Below, one piece after another: positions 20,399-30,583 of a DNA stretch of 64,000 nucleotides. Where the stretch lies: the NCBI RefSeq assembly GCF_000687475.1, contig NC_057317.1, positions 1,798,001 to 1,862,000 of the forward strand, in the 5' to 3' direction. The translations under genes were made by a program, and so were the position numbers. Below the pieces are notes generated by a model, which was not told the origin of the DNA, did no database searches, and saw nothing but the letters and a program-made list of their open reading frames with translations. Positions within the stretch are counted from its first letter, which is position 1. Each line of letters starts with the position of its first letter. The stretch is from Ustilaginoidea virens (Eukaryota; Ascomycota; Sordariomycetes; Hypocreales; Clavicipitaceae).

Positions 20399-21397
20399 AT
20401 GTCTTGCGTGCGCGACCTCGCCCTCCTGCTCGGGGCTGCTGCCGCCGCCGCCGCCGCCGCGCCCGGCACCCTCGCCGTCGGCCTCGAGAAGCGCCGTCCG
20501 GCCGCCCCCCCCCGACCGCCGCCGCTGCTGCGCCCCCGCGGCGCCGCGGCCGCGCTCAACGCCTCCGTCGTCGCGCTGGCCGCGCTCAACAACGTCACCG
20601 CCGGCGGCTACCTCGCCGACCTGGGCGTCGGCACCCCCCCGCAGCCGCTGACGGTGCAGCTCGACACGGGCAGCAGCGACACCTGGGTCAACGCCGCCGG
20701 CTCGGCCTACTGCGCCGACGACGCGCAGCAGTCCCTGACGGGCTACTGCACCGCCACGTGTGAGTCGAGCCTGCGTTTTTTCTTTCCTTCGTCCGGGCCA
20801 CAAGCCCCCCCCCTCCGATGCACCGTGCCCCGGGCTGACCCGGGCGGCCCCCCCCCCCGCGAAATCGCATCAGTCGACCCCGCCAAGAGCTCCACGTACG
20901 CGCTCGTCAGCCAGGCCGGCTTCAGCATCACGTACCTCGACGGGCGCCGCATCTCCGGCAGCTACTTCAACGACACCGTCACCGTCGGCGGCCGCCCCGT
21001 CGCCGCCCAGCAGCTCGGGCTGGCGCTGTCGTCGGACCGGCCCTCGGGCATCATGGGCCTCGGCCTGCGCGCCAACGTCGCCGCCCGCGCCAAGTATCCC
21101 ACCCTCGTCGACACCATGGTCGCCCAGGGCGTCATCGACCGCCCCTGCTTCAGCCTGTACCTGGTGCGCGCCCCTCCCTCTTCTTCTTGCTGCTGCTGCT
21201 GCAGAGATCGTGTACCAAGCGCCAAAAAGAAAAAAAAAAAAAAAAAAAAATCAGAACCGTTGACAAAATGCTCCGCTAGAACGACATTGGCGCGCAGAGC
21301 GGCTCCGTCCTCTTTGGCGGCATCGACACGGCCAAGTTCAGCGGCGGCCTGGCCGTCCTGCCCCTGCAGCCGCTTCCGGCGCGCGGCGCCTCCTCCT

Positions 21398-21430
<33 letters not shown>

Positions 21431-22235
21431 ACGTCACCTCGTACGCCGTGTCCATCCGCGGCGTCGCCGCCACCGGCCTGTCGCTGCCCGCCGCCGCCGC
21501 CGGCTCCGTCGCCGTCCTCGACTCCGGGTCCACCGTCACCCTCGTGCCCGGCCCCCTCGCCGATCAGCTGCAGAGCCCGTTCGGCGTCGCCGTCGTCTCC
21601 TACCGCGGCGAGTCGACCCCGCCCCTGGTCGACTGCGCCTACGCCGGCCCCAAGGGCAGCGGCGTCCGCTTCGACTTCCTCTTCGACGGCGTCACCGTCG
21701 CCGTCCCCATGCGCGAAATGGTCGTCGACGCCCTGCCCGCCCTGATCCGCGCCGCCGACCCCGAGGCCCTGGGCCTGCCCTCCCGCGCCAAGGACTGGCA
21801 GGGCATCTGCCTGTTCGGCATCGGCTCCTCCAGCGCCTACGGCGTCCAGTCCGACCGCTTCTACCTCCTGGGCGACACCTTCCTGCGCTCCGCCTACGTC
21901 GCCTACGACATGCAGGCCCTGCAGGTCGGCCTGGCCCAGGCCAGCCTCAACGCCACCGAGTCCAACATTGTCGCCCTTTCCGCCGCCAGCACGGGGCTGC
22001 CCCAGCTCACCGGCACCGGCAGGAACACTACCGGCGCTGGCACCTCTTCCCAAGGTACGGCCTGTTGATCCGAAAACACGGGCACGCTTATCAACACCCC
22101 CCCCCCCCCCACCCCCAAAACCAACTCGCTAATCCCCGTGGCTCAACTACAGGTAATGCCGCTGGCCGGCCGACGCCCTCGTTCCTTGCTGCCAGTGCCC
22201 TCATGGCCCTCGCTTTTCTGTGTCCTTGGCTGTGA
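20399..22235 (+). CDS. Secreted aspartyl protease (pepsin family), probable GPI anchor
   Basis: Exons 20399-20759, 20874-21163, 21280-22054, 22153-22235; 502 residues. A signal peptide is visible (MSCVRDLALLLG then poly-Ala), followed by a basic propeptide with a KR site. The two catalytic motifs are LDTGSSDTW (Asp near residue 89) and LDSGSTVTL (Asp298). Joins were chosen to restore FDPAKSSTY after exon 1, SLYLNDIGAQSGSVLFGGID between exons 2 and 3, and SSQGNAAGRP at exon 4, which supplies the hydrophobic tail LAASALMALAFLCPWL typical of yapsin-like GPI signals. An Ala11 tract sits in a surface loop. The third base is strongly G/C. Introns 1 and 4 could be retained in frame (see findings). 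Substrate is unknown; family members cleave peptides at acidic pH at the cell surface. Confidence 0.87.
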
Positions 22236-22586
22236 CAGCCTGGCAGCTGGAAGCCTGGAAGCCTCGGAGCCATGGTGGTCGAAATATCATCCCGCAGCTG
22301 ACATGACCAACGACGCCGTGTCCGACTTGCTTTACGAGGGGAAACTTGATGGAATTAAGCAGTTGATGAAAAGCCTGGCTTTCGATACCCTGGTTGGGCG
22401 GCACGTAACTTCATGTAGACTTCTAGATAGAAATGGAAAATTCGCCTCGGTGGTAATGGTCTAGTCACTTCTTCATCTGCATCATCTCCTCGAGTCGTGT
22501 CTCCTTGACAACTGCTGTTGACGCGACGACGTTGGCTCAGCAAACAGCAGGGTTCATAACTGGTTACATCATCCACGGCCCGCCTC
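22236..22586. other. Convergent intergenic spacer
   Basis: About 350 bases between two converging genes (protease and RBM5-like). I see nothing beyond presumed 3' UTRs. Confidence 0.6.
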
Positions 22587-25534
22587 TCAACTCATCTGAT
22601 TGTAGCGCTCCCTCGCCTTGTCCTGCACCGTGTTCAGATAATCCGAGTACTTGTTCCTCGTCTTCTTCTCGGCCAGCTCAACCGCATCCCCCAAGTTACC
22701 CCCCTGTGCGCCCAACCCCACGCCTTCCTGGTACGCGTTCGTGGCAATGGCCTCGGTGCGGCCGTCGCCGTTGGCCCCGAGTCCCGATCCCGACGTCCAG
22801 CCCATCTTGGCCAACATGCCCGCGCCCCTGGACGGTGGTGCTGGCTTCGCACCTGCTTTGCCGGCGTCTTGATCGGCAGGCTTGTTGTTGGACTCGCCCT
22901 TCGATTTGCCGCCTTGTACGACGGGCTTGTCCGGCTGGTTGTACACGTCGCGACGTTCCTTGGCTCTGTCGCGGTACTGCGTCGACTGTGTCGTCGGCGG
23001 CTCGTCTGCTCGCTGCTTCTCAAGTCTCTTGTCTCGGGCTGCGATTCGGGGGAGAGCCGCCTTGACCTTTTCTTCGTCTTCCATGGCAGTCTTGTGGTTG
23101 CGCGACCGCTCGTGGATCCTGACCTCGTCTGTCGACTTGTATTTACGCATGCAGATCAGACACATGAGTCTGTCTTTGTCCATGTAGGTTTCCTCTCCCG
23201 TGTTGGACCTCTCCTCGGATTGACTGTCTGCGCCACCTGCCGGAGCTGTCGTGATGTTGCCTTCGGCGGCGACGGCGGCTTCTTTGGCAAGAGTCCCGTC
23301 AGACGACGCTGGCTGGGCTTGGTTGGCAGTCCCGCAGGGGGTTCCGGTTCCGGTTCCGAGCTTGGTCGACATGGAGAGCGAAATCTTGATCGGCGCCTTG
23401 TTGGCGTCGGATTTTGGGACAAACTCGGGTTTGCTGACGTTGGCGTCGTCGTCGCCCTCGTTGTTGCCCCGCAGCTCGTGGTGTTTTCGCTGCCAGACTG
23501 CCATCTGGCCAGCCATGGCGACCGGCTTCTTTGCTGCCGAGGCCGTCGCCAAGCTGGCGTCAGCCTTGCGCTTCTTCTGCTTCTTGCCGTCCGCATGCTG
23601 CTCCTCGGCACCAGACTTGGCCGCCATCTGCGCGACATCGGCCGGAGGTTCTGAGTTCACCACAAGCTGGCTCGGGAATACGTGCAGGTCCCGATATCTC
23701 ACCCTGAGCGACGGGTTGAAGAGGGGATGGAATGACATGTGCTCGTTCTTGCCGGTGGGTGCGCGCTCCTCGGGAAGGAACACGCCCATGTGGGTGGGCG
23801 CAATGGTGACGGCACAGCCTGCGACGGTAAAGGAGCGTGACATGCGGAACTTGGTCACCGCAGCGGTGGCGTCTTCCAAGGTCCAGAACTCGACAAAGCC
23901 GTACTTGAAACTCTCCCCCGAGTTGACCTCGCGTATGAGAAACACGCGGTGCAGGGCATTCGGCCTGGCTCCGTATCGAGAAGCGTCGGCACCCGGGGCG
24001 GTCGATTTGAGCTTGGTGGGCCCGTTTGCCGACGATTTGGGTTCCTCTGATTTCTCGAGCAGCTTGAGATCCTTTGCCAGCATGTCCTCGGTAACGAACG
24101 AGGGCAACGGGTAAACCACCAGTATCTGCGACACGGCGTCGACGCCGTCGGCCACATCAGCAGCGCCTGTCAGGCTCTGTTCCCAGCTTGGAGGCGCTGT
24201 CGGGTCTGTCAGAAGGAAGCTTGCCTTGGGGTAGGACCGTTGCTGGGGGGGGGGGATGACGTCTCTCGTTACCTGCCTGTGCACCGCCGCAAACCTTGCA
24301 TTTTGTCCTTGATGAAAAGTTTAGGAAATCGCACTGGGTCAACGCGTCAGTCCCGGGGCATGGCGGAGACATGTACTGAGAGAGCCAAAGAGTGCGCGCA
24401 CCTGAGGACATGCCCAGTCAGCCGCGCGAGGAGGCCGAGCTTCGCCTTCATCTCTGTTGCGAGCATAGTGGATATATGCTTCAAGCTTGCCGTCTGGTGC
24501 GTCATCAGTCGAATGCCGAAGCTCAATAAGGAGTTTTGGGAAGTGCTCCTTGACAAAAGCTGAGGCTTGAGCAACAGTATCAAACTGCACAAATGCTCGT
24601 CTGTTGCCTGGAACCAATTTCAGCTGGGCTCCTTCTTGTGCGTCGCAAGGGGGGTGCAAAAGACACACAAACCTCGCGAGGAAGACAATCTCAGATCGAA
24701 AGAGGGAAACTCGGCAGCGATTGAATCGGCAAGTAAGCCTTCGCGAAGCTAAGCGGCAACTCTTGTTAGCCCTCTGAAGAAAGCGAGCAACTGCGGGTTA
24801 GACCAGGAAGCTGGCGGCAACGCGCGTACGTCGGCGGTCGAGATGCTGTACGGCAAACCCTCGAGTATCACGGTATCTGTAGGCTTTCCTGCCTCTCGCG
24901 TGCGGCTGTAGGACGGACTTGTATGCCTGCCCCCCTGGGGGCTGCGGGATGACCCTCTGCGGCTCTCAGGGTGAGCATAATGGTCCCCATTTTGCGAGTC
25001 AAGGTCATACCGTCCGCGGCGACCAGTTTCGCCACGATATCCCTCGTCGTACATGTCTTGGTAGGAATGGTCCCGGTCATCCCGATCACGTCCGGATCGA
25101 TGCGGACGATGATGCTGATGGTGATGCGGGCTCCGGCCACGTCTTCTATGCCCATCATCTGAGCTGTCATATCGGTCATAATCCATTTCGCTCCCACTGT
25201 CTTGGCAATGTCGACGGGGTGGTCTCTCCCGTTGGTCGTCGTAGAAGCCTTGCCTTGGAGGAGACCAGGAATAGTCCCGTTGCCCCGTGGGTAAGTTAGC
25301 CAAAAAAAAAGCACTTTACAACCCAAACGAAAAAAAAGAACTTCCAACGGCAAGAGGCCTGAAGCTCAATCTGTCTCCAAGAAAGGCGCGGATCATGTCT
25401 TTACCATGACGCGGTCGATAATGGTCGTCCTGCTGGTCCTGGCTGTCCCTGCTTGGAGGGGAAGCCTCGCCTTGGTTGTGAAGGATTCGAAGGCGCCCTC
25501 GGTCGGGGGATCGCGCGCGGTAATCGTCACGCAT
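22587..25534 (-). CDS. RBM5/RBM10-like RNA-binding protein (RRM, RanBP2 zinc finger, G-patch)
   Basis: Minus-strand exons 25534-25405, 25248-24830, 24748-24673, 24607-24402, 24333-24273, 24205-22587; 836 residues. The N-terminus is Arg/Ser/Asp-rich. The first RRM spans exons 2-4, with DTVILEGLPYSISTAD and an RNP1-like GNRRAFVQF near residue 209, which only appears when the 65-nt intron 24608-24672 is used. The RanBP2 zinc finger is split by an intron: DWACPQ then CDFLNFSSRTKCKVCG (about 271-296). A second RRM-like domain follows (ILVVYPLPSF), then a nuclear basic stretch (KKQKKRKAD), a C2H2-type finger CLICMRKYKSTDEVRIHERS near residue 646, and a C-terminal G-patch (GMLAKMGWTSGSGLG) near 759. 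This is the domain order of RBM5/6/10, pre-spliceosomal factors; G-patches activate DEAH helicases. The exon 1-2 join (156-nt intron) is the least certain. Confidence 0.85.
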
Positions 25535-26154
25535 GACGAGGGAGTCGCCGTGCTCAATCCGACAGGAATGTAGGACAGGGACAAATGCTCTCTAGAGATG
25601 CGGTTGCGAGGCGACTTGATCCTGGGTTGAGTCGAGAATTTGCAAGTTGCCTGCCTGTGAGGAATCGGATGGAACGGGAAAATTGGTAGATGGTTTGGTC
25701 GATGCGCACTGTCGTGAGTTTGCAACGGATCAAATTTTGATTAGTCATCAAGTCTGCCCTGCAGCGTAGAGTGCGGATTGATTACACCGTACATGGAATC
25801 AATGGCTTTGATCCGTGCGGGTACACGGAACACACTGTGCCTCGGGTCCGACTTTACAATGCTAACCGAAAAAAAAAAAAAAACAGATGACAATGATGAT
25901 GAAGAAGAAGAAAATAAGAAGACGACAGAAACAGCAAGAGACCGCTCCCAGCAGCAAGCCTTTTGCACGCCATCGCAAACAGCCTTGATGCCACCGTTCG
26001 TAACGTCGGGCTGCAAAGCATTCGGCCCATCTACAGTGCGCCATACTGCGGAATCGGTTGACCAGACGCTACATAGAAAGACTTCCCAACATGCCCATCC
26101 TTCGCATCAAGCACACCATCTAATCTGCAAGAGGGCAGAAACCCCCGTTTTCAG
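25535..26154. other. Divergent promoter region
   Basis: About 620 bases between the divergent starts of the RBM5-like gene (-) and the molybdopterin synthase gene (+). It contains an A14-type tract and GAAGAA-rich sequence near 25868-25925. No gene is seen. Confidence 0.6.
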
Positions 26155-26750
26155 ATGGCTTCCGAAGAAGACGTGTGGGAGCTCGCCGACGACGGCTGCT
26201 ACGTTGCCCTCACAAGAGACCCGTTAAACGCCCAAGCCGTCATGGACCGGGTCCGAAGTCCTGCAGCCGGCGCCACGGTCCTTTTCGCAGGTCCGAGTGT
26301 TTCCCACGCACGGGGGCATGATGCAATCATCTGGATTTCCCCGAGAGAAAGCGCAGGGCGCACGCGTTGCTGACGTCCCGCGCAGGCACGACCAGGGACA
26401 ACTTTGCCGGCAAGCCCGTCAAGGAGCTCCAGTACACGGCCTACAACAAGCTCGCGCTGAGGACGATGCTCGCCATCGCCAGGGAGCTGGGGCCCAAGCA
26501 CGGGCTCAAGGGCGTAGCCATGGTTCACCGGCTGGGCACGGTGCCGGTCGGCCAGGAGAGCATCCTCGTCGCCGTCTCGTCGCCCCACCGGCAGGCTGCG
26601 TGGCGGGCCGGGCAGGAGGCCCTCGAGGAGTGCAAGGCGCGGGTCGAGGTGTGGAAGAGGGAGGAGTTTGAAGGCGAGGCGGGCGTCTGGAGGGCGAATC
26701 GCGACGGCGCGACGGGGGAGCAGGTGAGCTCGGGGCATCCGCCGACGTGA
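26155..26750 (+). CDS. cnxH: Molybdopterin synthase catalytic (large) subunit, MoaE/MOCS2B
   Basis: Exons 26155-26290 and 26386-26750; 166 residues, close to the usual size. The join restores ATVLFAGTTRDNFAGKPV, the MoaE core start. Other signatures are LQYTAYNKLALRTM, MVHRLGTVPVGQESILVAVSS and HRQAAWRAGQ; the conserved Lys/Arg of the active site region (the KLAL and HRLG segments) are present. With the small MoaD-type subunit (not in this window) it converts precursor Z (cPMP) to molybdopterin by adding two sulfurs, needed for nitrate reductase, xanthine dehydrogenase and sulfite oxidase. Aspergillus cnxH is the known fungal equivalent. The 95-nt intron starts GTCCGA, a weaker donor, but codon continuity supports it. 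Confidence 0.92.
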
Positions 26751-26991
26751 AGCTTGATTGCGAGGGGTATTTGTTCTTTTTTTTTTTTCTTTTTTTTTTT
26801 TTTTCAACTTTCATCTTTCCCCGCATGCGGCGAGAGCACTACATATACGAGACTTTGCAAACGGCACGCGTTCCGGGCCAACGTTGGACCCCCCCCCCCA
26901 AGCCAACAATCCTGCTTATCCAAGAAACCCCCCCCCCCCCCACGGCAGTATATTCGTCCCCAGTTTCCCAGGGACGCGGGATGCATCTCGC

Positions 26992-27594
26992 TCATTCTAT
27001 CTCGTGTATACCGGAGGTGGCTCTCGCAGGAACTCCATCGGACAAGGTGGTGGGATCGAGCCGCAACACCTCCCATACATGACTGCAAAACCCGCACGTC
27101 AGCCTCGATCTCGCAGACCATCTATCGCATGGCAACATACCAATGTGACCGCAGTAGGCTTCGGTAAACGTCACGTCCACGCCCAGTCCCTGCACGTCGA
27201 CATCCTCGGTCAAGGCCGACGGGTATACGACAATGCCGTACTCGGCGTGGAGTATCCTCCAAAACTCGCAAGGCATCCTGCTGACCACTTAGCCTCTGAT
27301 CAAACGGACACGAAAAGAGCACGCAGAATCACAACAGAATCCCCAAACTAGCGATCAGGTGACGACGGTTGGGGGGGGGGGGGGAGGCAGGCTCCAGACA
27401 TACTGGTACTGTCCACGCTTCACGCAGGCGTGCACAAACAAGCACACCGTTTCCAACACCAGCTTGCCGTCCCTGACGGCCTTGTCCAGCTGGTCGTCTC
27501 CCCAGCCATGGACTCTTTTCAAGCGGTCCTTTGAGTAGAGCATGGCTATCGTCCAGCCCTTGGCGATTTTGTCCATATCTCTTTCCGGGCACAT
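26992..27594 (-). CDS. Possible uncharacterised two-exon gene
   Basis: The ATG at 27594 opens a frame reading MCPERDMDKIAKGWTIAMLY, with G/C-ending codons through KRGQYQ. A GTATGT donor follows at about 27402, inside that frame. Downstream, after a GTCAGCAG acceptor near 27277, the frame QMPCEFWRILHAEYGIVVYP continues to a stop near 26992, which would give roughly 160 residues. I do not recognise either part. In favour: protein-like composition, a strong donor and a CTAAG-type branch sequence. Against: no domain, a C-run within the intron, and upstream residues look non-coding. It may be a gene relic. Treat the join as a hypothesis. Confidence 0.25.
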
Positions 27595-28849
27595 GGTGCG
27601 AATTGGCGGACGGGAGAGGCGAGCAACAAGACGAGCGTTTCAAGCCGCCGGGGCGATGCAGTGTCCCAGAAGCGTAGGTCAATGTTATGGCCAAGCTGAT
27701 GCTGGGAGGGGGGGGGAATGTCTGCCAGGAAGAAATAGCAATTCATACTGCTGCGGATAAAGGTTGCCAAGATGATGTACTTCTGCGGCCCTGCCCATCA
27801 AGGTGCCCCGGCCTCATCAGTCTTTGCGTGCCCGCCAAAGCTGGCCTTTTTTTTTTTTTTTCCACTTCTTTGAAAGCCAGCAGCTTGGCAAAGGAAATGG
27901 CCAGGGCAGCCAACCATGTGTGGTGAATCATTCATGCAGTCGTCGCGGCGTGGACCGGGCGCAAGTTTGGGCAGTCGGGTTGGTTGCGCATCGCCTGCTC
28001 GGTGCTCGGCTCTCGGCCCTCAAGGTTGGGCAAACAAAGATGAACAGGACATGGCCGCGCAAGGATCACAGATAAACAGGAAAAGATCATGTGAGGCGTG
28101 CGTGTCTACCCCGCCTGCTCACGCTGTTCGCCGATTCACACCCTCACCCTCGTTCACGCTGCCCCCCACCATGATGCCGTCCGTGATGTTCAGGAACCAG
28201 CACTCACCGAGTCTGGTCTTTGGCGGCCCTTCTCCCCCCCTGAACAAGATCAATAAAACAAGATGAAGATGAAGATGAAAATAAAAATGAAACTGACCGG
28301 TGAGCAAAGCCAAATCCAGTCACCTGCCCCGGAGGAATCGACGCAACAGAGTCGGCTGACCCAAAGACATCATAGCATACCACCTACTCACGCCTCAGTC
28401 CCCTATGCGACGCCGTTCTTTCGACTGATTATCGACGATCCGATAGATAAGGGGTCACTTGCCATGTGGAGATGAGCAGTGGGATACAGCAAGAGTAGTA
28501 GTCGCCGTTCTCAGTTCCCCGGCCATCCTTCTCGGTCGGAACCCAGCATTAATCTCTGTACACCTCAGAAAACCCCTAGAAAAGAAACCAACCACGGCGA
28601 GCACAGAGCATGAGGCACGAAAAAGTCGTCAAGACAAATCACAAGCATACATGACATCATCATCACCGCCAATTTTGTTCATGCTACGAGCCGTCGTCAC
28701 GCCACCCCTCGCCCTTCCTTCTGTCACACACTCGCACCACTTGCCTCTGCCTGTTCAAAAAAAAAAAAAAAAAAAATCACATCAGTCGTCGACTATCCCC
28801 TGCTCAGATGCAGTAACGCCCTTTTCTTGCCTAGCCACCGGCCTCGGGA

Positions 28850-28855
28850 TATAAA
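28850..28855 (+). promoter_or_regulatory. TATA box candidate upstream of 28988 gene
   Basis: TATAAA in the context GGATATAAAGC, 133 bases upstream of the ATG at 28988, a normal distance for a fungal core promoter with a ~100-nt leader. Confidence 0.4.
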
Positions 28856-28987
28856 GCAAGCCCACTTCATCCCCATCTGGAAACATCGTCATCACAAGTC
28901 CAAGCGACTTGCCCCGGAAACCCGGATATCCCACAACCCCTGCTTTCTATTCCTTCCCCTCCTTTGCCTTGGAAGCCGCGGCGCGCC

Positions 28988-29893
28988 ATGGAATGCGTGG
29001 CCCGCAGCCATGCCGCTCTGGCAGCTCGCCAAAGAGCGGCAGCCATCAACATGGCTGCCGACTCGGCTACCGCCACCAAGGCACAAGTCGAGCAGCTCCT
29101 CTTGCTGTTCAGGACGATACCCCTGCACACCCTCCGCAGCATCGACGACTACACCCGCGTTGACATGGCCGGCAAGATCGCCGGCATCTTCCACGACTCG
29201 TACATTGGGCAGGCTCTCGACGTCGCGCAACGCCTCCACGAGGGATACCGCTACCTGTGGCGGCTGCAGCTGCCGCCCCAGAGAAACGCGCGCGGAGAGC
29301 CCGTCAGTGTGCAGACGTCGATTGCCCTCCAGGTCGCTCGGGAGAAGCAGCAAATCTACTGCGCCTGGGCTCTGTCCCTCGCCTTGAGGTATCTCTACGA
29401 CCACGTCGTCGACCTGCCAGTCCAGCAGTTCCTGCAGGCTGTTCGGCCGCGCTGGTTCTACGTGGCAGTGTGCACCTTTCTCTGCAACACCAATACCAAA
29501 AAGTGCCAGGATCTGCTGCTTTCCACGTACGGGCTCACCGGCTGCGACGAGTGGTTTGTCAAGGCGTGCATGTGTTCGGTGGGCTTTGTCATTCCCTCCT
29601 GGCAGGAAGCGGTCCCCTTGGCCTGCATTTTGGATTCGTTGTCGCTGCCTACCGTTGTCAAGCTCGTCAGGGAGTCTCAGGTGTTTCAAGCATCAACACG
29701 GACGTCGGAAGGGGAGCCGAGACCTGCCAGGGACGACTCTCCACGGCGGGACACGCAGTTGAAGACTGCCAAGGAAGAGTGTCTGGATCATGGCGCATCC
29801 GAGACAGAGCAGACAGACAGGCAGCAAGACGACGACGCAACCAACCGTAGACGACGCAAAAGAGCTCGAAGGTCTGAGGAGGAGGATGATTGA
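28988..29893 (+). CDS. Uncharacterised protein with basic C-terminal nuclear signal
   Basis: Uninterrupted frame of 301 residues from ATG 28988 (MECVARSHAALAARQRAAAI) to TGA. The first Met is preceded by in-frame non-ATG codons only; a second Met at residue 22 (MAADSATATK) is an alternative start. The protein is largely helical in appearance (VEQLLLLFRTIPLHTLRSI; ALSLALRYLYDHVVDL), with several Cys in the centre (VCTFLCNTNTKKCQDLL; GCDEWFVKACMCSVGF). The last 60 residues are charged and end NRRRRKRARRSEEEDD, a probable nuclear localisation signal. I do not recognise the family and assign no function. Codon use matches the neighbouring genes, so it is likely a real gene. Confidence 0.7.
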   Translation: MECVARSHAALAARQRAAAINMAADSATATKAQVEQLLLLFRTIPLHTLRSIDDYTRVDMAGKIAGIFHDSYIGQALDVAQRLHEGYRYLWRLQLPPQRNARGEPVSVQTSIALQVAREKQQIYCAWALSLALRYLYDHVVDLPVQQFLQAVRPRWFYVAVCTFLCNTNTKKCQDLLLSTYGLTGCDEWFVKACMCSVGFVIPSWQEAVPLACILDSLSLPTVVKLVRESQVFQASTRTSEGEPRPARDDSPRRDTQLKTAKEECLDHGASETEQTDRQQDDDATNRRRRKRARRSEEEDD

Positions 29894-30583
29894 TGGGATT
29901 CCAAAGGCCCCGAGTTTGAACTTTTACTGGGTGAATTTTTTTTAACCTTCTCCCCGCATAATGAATGGAAGCCAAAAGGTGCATCTATCTCCAGGACAAC
30001 GCAGTGAATTAAGAGGAACAAAGTACATAGGGTGAACTCCGTGTTTGCGTGGTCCATGTCCAGCGAGCCCGTGAGAAGTCAGGTTAGAGCGAGAAGAGGC
30101 AGTAGAGGGGCCAGGACTGGCAAGGAATAGATCGACCAACGTGCCATTGCCGCGGCATCGGGCCCATGTCCATCTTTGTGTGCCTCAATAGTAGAAAGCC
30201 AAGCCGCTATGTAAGAAGTAGCCCCTTGCGCCGCAGATTACGCAAAACCAGTCACCATTTACCCCCAAACCCCAGCATCAGCCCATCAGCTCATCGTCTC
30301 ATCGTCTCGCCGTCATCATCACCACCATCACCATCACCATCCCCCGTGCGAATACATATACACAAACGCCTTCCTATTCTAGGAGGCCTGGCTGGCTGGC
30401 AGGGAGCAATTCCTCGTTGAAATTTTCAGTGCGAATCCTTCAACGTCTTTTCCTCCGTCAAAACCACACCTGCTCACGAGGTACTTGAACAAGTCCTTGA
30501 CATTGACAGCTTGGTAAGTCGGTATTCGGTGGATCTTCTTTACGCAGTCCCCCCAGACAAAACCCTATTATTCCCGCCTCTCC
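29894..30583. other. Convergent intergenic spacer
   Basis: About 690 bases between the ends of the 28988 gene and the ferric reductase gene. It contains a CATCAC/CATCACC repeat near 30310-30342. No gene is seen. Confidence 0.6.

Larger units (their letters stand above)
26751..28987. other. 2.2-kb region, mostly non-coding, with one doubtful minus-strand gene
   Basis: T-rich tracts (26780-26805, 27846-27862), C runs near 26890 and 26930, and a G run at 27370-27382 are present. Apart from the possible two-exon gene at 26992-27594 I see nothing coding. A TATAAA at 28850-28855 lies 133 bases before the next start codon. Confidence 0.5.

Noticed and set aside
20962..22053. 363-residue minus-strand ORF
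   Set aside because: Antisense shadow of the GC-rich aspartyl protease exons.
24635..24672. 38-nt intron in the RBM5-like gene
   Set aside because: Too short for a fungal intron; using the acceptor at 24608 gives 65 nt, a branch sequence and an intact RNP1 motif.
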